This document shows positions 7,118 through 11,833 of a DNA stretch of 11,833 bases, in pieces. The DNA is from Chitinophaga pinensis. Its GTDB lineage: Bacteria > Bacteroidota > Bacteroidia > Chitinophagales > Chitinophagaceae. Position numbers and translations under genes: made by a program. The DNA lies in NCBI GenBank assembly GCA_943331145.2, contig CALQKL020000048.1, positions 1 to 11,833 of the forward strand. The letters are read 5' to 3'. Below the pieces are notes generated by a model, which was not told where the DNA came from, ran no database searches, and saw only the letters and a program-made list of their open reading frames with translations. Positions within the stretch are counted from its first letter, which is position 1, and every line of letters begins with the position of its first letter.

Positions 7118-7130
7118 ACGCTTATTCGTT
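7117..7130. promoter_or_regulatory. Candidate TetR operator palindrome
   Basis: AACG-CTTATT-CGTT is a dyad with perfect 4-bp outer arms and a central TA that is also symmetric. It shares its first base with the promoter element at 7110-7117 and extends upstream into the promoter spacer. A repressor bound here would block RNA polymerase, the arrangement expected for an autoregulated TetR protein. The arms are short, so chance occurrence is possible. Confidence 0.35.
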
Positions 7131-7239
7131 TTTAATTGTAGCTATTTTTCTACCAAAAGGAATTTGAAAAATAAATTTGAAAAAATTATGAATTTGAATT
7201 TTTAGTTTCTACTTTAGCCGCCGAATTTAAAAGCACCTA

Positions 7240-7404
7240 ATCCGCTTATCTTATCCAAAGCTTCCCCAATAATAAAATATAATTTATTCAGATTGCCGTG
7301 AATTGACGGTCATCTACTTTACATATTGTGTGCTTATGCACGAAGTGTTTCTTGTGGTTTCAGAGGTAAGCAAGGCCGGTGATTTCTATCACTGGCCATT
7401 TTTT
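7240..7404 (+). ncRNA. Candidate structured small RNA, 6S-like fold
   Basis: Hand folding gives a rod: 7244-7251 with 7364-7371 (8 bp), 7255-7260 with 7351-7357 (6 bp, one bulge) and 7261-7264 with 7342-7345 (4 bp). Next comes an open bubble, with an A/U-rich 5' strand (7265-7289) and a 3' strand carrying the hairpin GTGC-TTAT-GCAC (7330-7341). An apical hairpin lies at 7290-7315: AGAT and GCCGT pair with ACGGT and ATCT. An intrinsic terminator follows directly. The closing rod, bubble with 3'-side hairpin and apical loop match the layout of 6S RNA, which mimics an open promoter and binds RNA polymerase. G-U pairs in the closing helix, apical hairpin and terminator pair only if the plus strand is transcribed. 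The apical arm is shorter than in most 6S RNAs and the 5' end is uncertain. It could also be an unrelated regulatory RNA. Confidence 0.42.
7374..7404 (+). terminator. Intrinsic terminator with no upstream protein gene
   Basis: GGCCGGTGAT pairs with ATCACTGGCC (10 bp, one G-U) around the loop TTCT, followed by A and six T. The nearest plus-strand protein gene upstream is kdsB, ending at 5419 with two minus-strand genes in between. The terminator therefore most likely ends a separate small transcript. Confidence 0.8.
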
Positions 7405-7406
7405 AA

Positions 7407-7669
7407 ACCCGGATTTTGCAGTTGGAATCGTGATGAAAGGAAATAAGGCAATAAAGACGAGTGTTTGAGCCGATTTTTTGGTCGAGAGCATATTGAAATA
7501 GCCAAAAGAAATAGCTCAAGTCAAAGGGTAAACATAATAAAAGCTATACCATGTGACCAAAAATAAACTAAAAAATACACATGAAATATGGTAAGGTCAA
7601 AAAGTCAAGCAAACGCTTGTATTTGCAGCATTTTTTTCTTGTAATAGATTTCAACTGCAAAATCTGGGT
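7407..7669. mobile_element. MITE-like element with 23-bp inverted ends
   Basis: The left end 7407-7429 begins ACCCGGATTTTGCAGTTG. The right end 7647-7669 is its reverse complement with two mismatches out of 23. TAA flanks both ends (7404-7406 and 7670-7672) and could be a 3-bp target duplication, though in this A/T-rich context the evidence is weak. The 263-bp interior has stop codons in every frame I examined and a small hairpin, CAAGC-AAAC-GCTTG, at 7606-7619. No transposase is present. A MITE or an internally deleted insertion sequence is the best reading. I could not assign a parent family. The right end touches the DUF2461 stop codon. Confidence 0.6.
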
Positions 7670-8331
7670 TAAATTAAGCCGCGATTTATAAATTCTGCTA
7701 AAGGTTTTCCTGCTTTCATTATGGCTATGATATTCTTTTTTAAATCTTTTGAAAGCAAAGCTTCTTCATTTATACTTTTTTGTACGATAAAACTTTTAAG
7801 TTTTAAAAATTCTATTGCTTCGTTGTCTTCCTCATATCCTTTCGGTGGTCTTACTAATTTGTCTGATTCTGACAAGCCATTTTCAAATTGCTTTTTGAAT
7901 TCTGTTTTCTTCATCAAAGACTTTAGCTCGTCTATACTGTAGTCGATTTCTTGTCTTATTTTTTTCAATTCGTCATTTGCTGGCATCCATATTCCACATG
8001 CAATAAAGCAATTATTGGGTTCGAGGTGAAAATAATATCCCGCTCCAATACCCTTTTTTCCGTTTTGATTAAAATAAGCAGACATATTGTTTTTATACGG
8101 ATTTTTATTTTTACTAAACCTAACGTCTCTGTTTATACGAAACGTACAATCTTTTGCAGTTAATGTATCTAGATTTTTATCAATCTTTTTCATTTCAACA
8201 AGCATATCATCTACAAAATTTTCAAATGAACTTTTTGCTTCGAGGTATTCATTTCGATGTTCATCCATCCAAATTTTGTTGTTGTTTTTTTCTAGTTTTT
8301 GGAGGAATTGAAGGATTTGAGGTAGCGTCAT
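7669..8331 (-). CDS. DUF2461 family protein
   Basis: This 220-residue protein belongs to the DUF2461 (TIGR02453) family, whose function is not established. Conserved features include NKIWMDEHRNEY (18-29), DCTFRINRDVRFSKNKNPYK (61-80), GAGYYFHLEP (96-105), GIWMP (113-117) and PPKGYEEDNEAIEFLKLKSF near the C-terminus. Length is typical. There is no signal peptide, so it is probably cytoplasmic. The stop codon (complement of 7669-7671) lies on the edge of the inverted-repeat element, so the last residues may have been altered by the insertion. A 9-bp tandem array occupies 8340-8393, immediately before the start codon, and would lie in the promoter or 5' untranslated region. A weak TAGTTTAA on the minus strand at 8390-8397 is the only promoter candidate seen. 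Confidence 0.88.
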   Translation of the reverse strand: MTLPQILQFLQKLEKNNNKIWMDEHRNEYLEAKSSFENFVDDMLVEMKKIDKNLDTLTAKDCTFRINRDVRFSKNKNPYKNNMSAYFNQNGKKGIGAGYYFHLEPNNCFIACGIWMPANDELKKIRQEIDYSIDELKSLMKKTEFKKQFENGLSESDKLVRPPKGYEEDNEAIEFLKLKSFIVQKSINEEALLSKDLKKNIIAIMKAGKPLAEFINRGLI

Positions 8332-8339
8332 TTTTGAAA

Positions 8340-8393
8340 GAGGTTTGGGAGGTTTATGAGGTTTGGGGGGTTTATGAAGTTTATGAGGTTTAA
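8340..8393. repeat. Tandem array, six 9-bp units before DUF2461
   Basis: Six exact-length units on the plus strand: GAGGTTTGG, GAGGTTTAT, GAGGTTTGG, GGGGTTTAT, GAAGTTTAT, GAGGTTTAA. The last two bases alternate between GG and AT in the first four units. The array starts 8 bp upstream of the DUF2461 ATG, so the leader of that minus-strand gene would contain repeated AAACCTCAT-like units. Copy-number change here could alter expression. A plus-strand open frame crosses it but is a repeat artefact. Confidence 0.85.
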
Positions 8394-8487
8394 ACTATTT
8401 TGAGATTCTTTCTTGTTTCACATAAAGACGAAAAAAGAATTGATACACGGAAACCAAAAGGAATTTTTTGACAAAGAATTTCGAATA

Positions 8488-8518
8488 TATAGACCCACCG
8501 TTAAAACGGTGGGCTATA
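8488..8518. repeat. Hairpin palindrome with CCCACCGTT arms
   Basis: CCCACCGTT (8494-8502) and AACGGTGGG (8505-8513) are perfectly complementary around AA. The stem continues as TATAG (8488-8492) with CTATA (8514-8518) past a single bulged A. It is not followed by a T-run. It lies in the 300-bp spacer between the NUMOD4/HNH gene and DUF2461. A bulged, GC-rich palindrome of this kind resembles REP elements. The rest of 8394-8634 shows no gene. Confidence 0.75.
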
Positions 8519-8610
8519 AAATATTTCGTAAAGATTGAAATTGTAAAATGTTTGAAACAAACTCCTCTTCTTTATTCTTTATTTTTAATTCCTTATTAGT
8601 TATTTCCAGC

Positions 8611-8633
8611 TTCCCTTGGGGGATTGAGGGGGC
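8611..8633. repeat. G/C-rich repeat at gene end
   Basis: TTCCCTTGGGGGATTGAGG followed by GGGC. On the minus strand it has the same C-block, AAT, C-block, G-block order as the element at 2285-2313. It lies one base past the stop codon of the minus-strand gene at 8635-9198. Confidence 0.4.
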
Positions 8634-8634
8634 T

Positions 8635-9198
8635 TTACTTCACATTTCCCCAATTTTCGCCGCTTTTAATGCGATAAAGTGTCATTTCACTTACACCATA
8701 CTTTTCGGCCAATTGTTTGTAGGTTAATTTTCTTTTTGGGTTAGCAATGGTATCTTTTATTTTTAAAACCTGAACGGCACTCAATTTTAAACCTACGGTT
8801 CTGCTTGCTTGAACTTTTTTATACGCAATTTTTGAAGGACTTTTTTGTTGATGCTCATTCAATTCTTCCTGTGAAACCCATTGTAGATTTTTTGCAGAAT
8901 TGTCCTCTTTTTTATGATTAATATGAATTACAAACTTTGTTTTAGGTGATTTTTTCTTGCAAAACAATTTCGCGATTTCTCTGTGAAAATAAATTGTACC
9001 ATTTCCATCTTCAACATGTAAGTTTAATGTTCTGTAACCTGATGTTAAAGAACCATTCAACAAATTACCATCTTTCTCAAGTCCTAAAACATAACTGGCG
9101 GCTCTACCTAAATTTGAAACTGCATATTTCTTTTTTAGATTTTTGTAACCTGCAAATTGCATTTGCTTCCAAATTTCTCCAGATTTTTGTTTAATCAT
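8635..9198 (-). CDS. NUMOD4/HNH homing-endonuclease-like protein with HTH
   Basis: This 187-residue protein has three parts. Residues about 8-55 (EIWKQMQFAGYKNLKKKYAV, SNLGRAAS) are a NUMOD4-type module. Residues 56-116 resemble an HNH nuclease, with His72 in FHREIAKLF, HINHKKEDN at 92-100 and NLQWVSQEE at 104-112. Residues about 137-187 form a helix-turn-helix (LTYKQLAEKYGVSEMTLYRI, then GENWGNV) like the DNA-binding tails of such nucleases. The usual VNHIDGNK motif reads VIHINHKKE, so the Asp is Asn and the Gly is His. Catalytic competence is therefore uncertain. Free-standing genes of this type are mobile and occur in phages and bacterial chromosomes. It lies between ligA and DUF2461 with its own promoter-like sequence and no intron signs. 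Confidence 0.8.
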   Translation of the reverse strand: MIKQKSGEIWKQMQFAGYKNLKKKYAVSNLGRAASYVLGLEKDGNLLNGSLTSGYRTLNLHVEDGNGTIYFHREIAKLFCKKKSPKTKFVIHINHKKEDNSAKNLQWVSQEELNEHQQKSPSKIAYKKVQASRTVGLKLSAVQVLKIKDTIANPKRKLTYKQLAEKYGVSEMTLYRIKSGENWGNVK

Positions 9199-9211
9199 TG
9201 TAGTTGGTTTT

Positions 9212-9219
9212 TAAAGTTA
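9212..9219 (-). promoter_or_regulatory. Possible promoter -7 element of HNH gene
   Basis: The minus strand reads TAACTTTA, one base from TAnnTTTG, 13 bp before the ATG and within the 79-bp spacer after ligA. Confidence 0.3.
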
Positions 9220-9277
9220 GTATTGGTGTGTTTTACTATAAATTGATGAGTTATAAATATAACAAATAAATCATTAT

Positions 9278-11365
9278 TTACTTCAATAGATTCAAAAAAT
9301 CTTCTTCCGTCAGTATTTTTATACTTGGAATTTTCTTTGCTTTTTCCAATTTACTGCCTGCATCTTCACCACAAATCAAATAATTTAATTTGCTGCTAAC
9401 GCCACTTAAAATTTTACCGCCAAGGTTTTCAATCTGAGATTCGGCTTCACTTCTTTTTAATTTTGATAAGGTTCCTGTAAATAAAAATGTTTGATCAGAT
9501 AAATTTCCAGTTACTTGTTCTCTTATTTCTGCCTCCACTTTTATACCTAAATCTTGCAGTTTTTTCAGCATTAGAATATTGTCTGCATTTTTAAAAAATT
9601 CAAAGATGCTAAATGCCACTTTTACACCAACGTCATCTAACTGCTGAAGTTGCTCGAGGTTCATAGCTTCTAGTTCAAAAATGTTCTTTATTTTTTGAGC
9701 CAAAGTTTTTGCAGTTGTTTCTCCTACATACCTTATACCTAATGCATAGATCAAACGATGTAATGGTTGTTGTTTACTTTGTTCAATTGCCTCTTGTAAA
9801 TTGGTTATAGATTTTTGTCCAAACCCTTCAATGTTATTCAATTTAGTTAAATCCATTTCATAAATATCTGGAATGCTTTTGAGCAAACCCAACTCTACAA
9901 ACTTGCGGACGTTTGCTTCACCGAAACTTTTGATATCCATCGCATCTTTACTCACAAAATGAATGATGCGCTCCAAAACTTGTGCGGTACAATTGATGTT
10001 GACACATCGCCAAACGGCCTCTCCTTCTGGTTTATACAATATATCATCACAAGCAGGACAATTTTTAGGAAATACAATTTCCGCTTCGCTTCCATCTCTT
10101 AAATCAGGTAATGATTTTACAATTTGCGGAATCACATCACCGCTGCGTTCTATCAAAATGCTATCGCCAATGCGTAAATCTTTTTCTTTGATATAATCTT
10201 CGTTATGAATTGAAATGCTACTCACGGTAACACCACCTACTTGAACAGGTTTAATCTTTGCAACAGGTGTAACAGCTCCAGTGCGTCCAACTTGATATTC
10301 AACAGCCATTAATTTACTCGTTGCCTGACGCGCTTTAAATTTGAATGCAATTGCCCATCTTGGATGATGAGAGGTCATGCCCAAATTATCTTGTAAATCG
10401 AGATTGTTAACCTTGATAACCATACCGTCTATTTCATAAGGCAAATCATCTCTTTGTTTTTCAAATTCATTAATCTCGTGTATAACAGCCTCTATTCCAC
10501 GAACTACTTTCATTTCTTTTTTAGGACTTCTAAAACCCAGATTCCACAATAGTTCTAGCATACTTGAATGGGTATCAACACCAACCGATTTATTTTCATC
10601 TGTCTTTAAAATATAACTCACATGGTATAAAAAACCTTCTAGATTTCTTTTACTAACTATAGTAGAATCTTTTATTCTTAATGAGCCAGCAGCTGCATTT
10701 CGTGGGTTTGCCAATGGTGGAAGACCTTCCTCCATCAGATGTTCGTTATATATTTTAAAATTGTTTTTATTGATTAAAATTTCACCTCTTATTTCAATTT
10801 GCTGGATATTGTGTTTGCTAAATTCAGCCGATAGCGGAATCGATTTTATCTGATGAATGTTCTGGGTAATGTTATCACCAATTTCGCCATCGCCACGTGT
10901 AACACCACGCACCAAAAAATCGTTTTCATACACCAATGAAATGCTGGCACCATCAAACTTTGGTTCAATAGAATATTCAATCTCTTGCAGTCCAGAAAGC
11001 TCTTTTGCTTTTCTATCCCAATCCATCAAATCGGCATCATCATAAGAATTTTCAAGCGACAACATCGGAACCAAATGGTTTGTTTTGGGAAAGTCTTTTA
11101 TCAATCCTGTGCCTACACGTTGCGTGGGTGAATCTTTGGTGATTTTTTCTGGATTTGATTTTTCAAATTTTTCAAGGAGTTTATATAAAGTATCATACTC
11201 GAAATCACTAATCAATGGGTCGTTTTCTACATAATATCTATGCTCATGAAATCGTAGAATATTTCGTAATGATTCAATTTTATTGGTATCAATATTTTCT
11301 GGCGTGTATTTTAAAAACAACTCGCTTTTATCTTGTATCTCCTTTATTTGTTCTTTGCTGTACAT
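9278..11365 (-). CDS. ligA: NAD-dependent DNA ligase LigA
   Basis: LigA seals nicks in duplex DNA during replication and repair using NAD+ and is normally essential in bacteria. The 695-residue length is standard and all domains are present. Domain Ia (about 5-70) has HRYYVENDPLISDFEYD. The adenylation domain has Lys136 in EPKFDGASIS, ANPRNAAAGS (219-228) and EIDGMVIKVN (311-320). The OB fold spans about 340-425. A zinc finger follows with Cys436, Cys439, Cys454 and Cys459 (CX2CX14CX4C). Helix-hairpin-helix repeats occupy about 490-600, including NNIEGFGQKS and ALGIRYVGETTAK. A C-terminal BRCT domain spans 622-695 (TFLFTGTLSKLKRSEAE). No sign of damage is seen. It is divergent from the amidohydrolase gene and has an exact TAACTTTG element 16 bp upstream. 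Confidence 0.97.
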   Translation of the reverse strand: MYSKEQIKEIQDKSELFLKYTPENIDTNKIESLRNILRFHEHRYYVENDPLISDFEYDTLYKLLEKFEKSNPEKITKDSPTQRVGTGLIKDFPKTNHLVPMLSLENSYDDADLMDWDRKAKELSGLQEIEYSIEPKFDGASISLVYENDFLVRGVTRGDGEIGDNITQNIHQIKSIPLSAEFSKHNIQQIEIRGEILINKNNFKIYNEHLMEEGLPPLANPRNAAAGSLRIKDSTIVSKRNLEGFLYHVSYILKTDENKSVGVDTHSSMLELLWNLGFRSPKKEMKVVRGIEAVIHEINEFEKQRDDLPYEIDGMVIKVNNLDLQDNLGMTSHHPRWAIAFKFKARQATSKLMAVEYQVGRTGAVTPVAKIKPVQVGGVTVSSISIHNEDYIKEKDLRIGDSILIERSGDVIPQIVKSLPDLRDGSEAEIVFPKNCPACDDILYKPEGEAVWRCVNINCTAQVLERIIHFVSKDAMDIKSFGEANVRKFVELGLLKSIPDIYEMDLTKLNNIEGFGQKSITNLQEAIEQSKQQPLHRLIYALGIRYVGETTAKTLAQKIKNIFELEAMNLEQLQQLDDVGVKVAFSIFEFFKNADNILMLKKLQDLGIKVEAEIREQVTGNLSDQTFLFTGTLSKLKRSEAESQIENLGGKILSGVSSKLNYLICGEDAGSKLEKAKKIPSIKILTEEDFLNLLK

Positions 11366-11381
11366 AAATTATAAATTCAAT

Positions 11382-11389
11382 CAAAGTTA
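11382..11389 (-). promoter_or_regulatory. Promoter -7 element of ligA
   Basis: The minus strand reads TAACTTTG, identical to the element before sod. No correctly spaced TTTG is visible further upstream. Confidence 0.45.
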
Positions 11390-11414
11390 AAAAAAAGCAA
11401 CCCTTAAAATATAG

Positions 11415-11422
11415 TATTTTTG
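11415..11422 (+). promoter_or_regulatory. Promoter -7 element of amidohydrolase gene
   Basis: TATTTTTG matches TAnnTTTG and ends 14 bp before the ATG at 11437. It lies in the 71-bp divergent spacer shared with ligA. Confidence 0.35.
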
Positions 11423-11436
11423 AAAAAATTAAACGT

Positions 11437-11833
11437 ATGCTTTCTATTCAAAAATTAATAACCATTGCAACTATTTTCTTTTTATTTTCTTGCAATCAAA
11501 AAACTACGGTTTCATTGATTGTGCATCATGCCAAAATTTACACGGTTGATAGTGGTTTCAGTGTTGTTGAAGCAATGGCCATAAAAGACGGGAAAATTGT
11601 AGCAAAAGGAACAAATGAAAACATCTTAAATACATACGAATCAGACAGCACTATAGATGCGAATAACAAATTTATTTTTCCTGGTTTTATAGATGCGCAT
11701 TGTCATTTTACTGGATATGCAACAGATCAGTGGAAATGCGATTTAACGGGGACGCATTCTTTTGAAGAGATTACAAAAAAAATTATTGATTATAGCAAAA
11801 CAGCCCCAATGGAATGGATTTATGGAAGGGGCT
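11437..11833 (+). CDS. Lipoprotein amidohydrolase, 5' part only
   Basis: The frame is open to the window end and encodes the first 132 residues. The start MLSIQKLITIATIFFLFSC is a lipoprotein signal peptide with lipobox LFSC, so Cys19 would be lipidated and the enzyme exported to the envelope. The segment VHHAKIYTVDSGFSVVEAMA, then IKDGKIVAKG and KFIFPGFIDAHCHF, is typical of the composite domain of the amidohydrolase-3 (YtcJ-like) group. His88 and His90 form the HxH metal-binding pair. The substrate cannot be inferred; members hydrolyse C-N bonds in cyclic or N-acyl compounds. The remaining metal ligands lie beyond the window. Confidence 0.88.
   Translation, partial: MLSIQKLITIATIFFLFSCNQKTTVSLIVHHAKIYTVDSGFSVVEAMAIKDGKIVAKGTNENILNTYESDSTIDANNKFIFPGFIDAHCHFTGYATDQWKCDLTGTHSFEEITKKIIDYSKTAPMEWIYGRG

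Noticed and set aside
7097..7239. Additional gene or clear promoter between tetR and the small RNA
   Set aside because: Only A/T-rich sequence with scattered TTTG was seen. TAAATTTG at 7172-7179 matches the -7 pattern but has no spaced partner and is far from the folded region.
7336..7446. 36-codon plus-strand ORF starting MHEVFLVV
   Set aside because: It spans the terminator hairpin and the edge of the inverted-repeat element, has no homology I recognise, and is short enough to be chance.
8154..8393. Plus-strand 79-codon open frame ending in EVYEV repeats
   Set aside because: It is antisense to DUF2461 and its repetitive end is just the translated 9-bp array.

Overview
The window looks like chromosomal DNA from a member of the phylum Bacteroidota, probably in or near the Chitinophagales/Sphingobacteriales. 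The evidence is low G+C content, a secreted protein with a type IX secretion C-terminal domain, several TAnnTTTG promoter elements, weak Shine-Dalgarno signals, and KdsB, LigA and PaaE-type proteins of the Bacteroidota kind. Placement below phylum is inference.

Layout. Positions 1-157 are non-coding and made largely of short runs with a 7-bp period. Next come a manganese-type superoxide dismutase (minus), tRNA adenosine deaminase TadA (minus) and, divergent from it, a membrane-anchored thiol peroxidase of the glutathione peroxidase family (plus). A 430-bp spacer (2076-2504) holds an 8-bp duplication, a C-rich hairpin repeat, a perfect 17-bp inverted repeat, a 9-bp-period array and the terminator of the next gene. 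A 681-residue secreted type IX cargo protein (minus) follows, then kdsB (plus) for CMP-Kdo and lipopolysaccharide synthesis. KdsB converges on a two-gene minus-strand unit, a TetR-type regulator followed by a PaaE-like flavin/2Fe-2S reductase. Beyond it lies a 570-bp gene-free stretch, then a DUF2461 protein, a NUMOD4/HNH/HTH homing-endonuclease-like protein, DNA ligase LigA (all minus) and the start of a lipoprotein amidohydrolase (plus, cut by the window end).

The most interesting part is the gene-free stretch 7097-7668. Its left half contains a plus-strand intrinsic terminator although no plus-strand protein gene lies upstream for about 1.9 kb. The sequence before it folds by hand into a rod, an A/U-rich bubble with a small hairpin on its 3' side, and an apical hairpin. 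This resembles 6S RNA. Three helices contain G-U pairs that form only on the plus strand. Directly after the terminator lies a 263-bp element with 23-bp terminal inverted repeats and no clear ORF, most easily read as a MITE or gutted insertion sequence. Its far end contributes the first base of the plus-strand triplet that forms the DUF2461 stop codon.

The genes do not form one pathway. SOD and the peroxidase handle oxidative stress, TadA and LigA are core information-processing enzymes, KdsB is an envelope enzyme, and the TetR-reductase pair looks like a small regulated redox unit separated from its usual oxygenase partners. No defence system, CRISPR array, tRNA or rRNA is visible.
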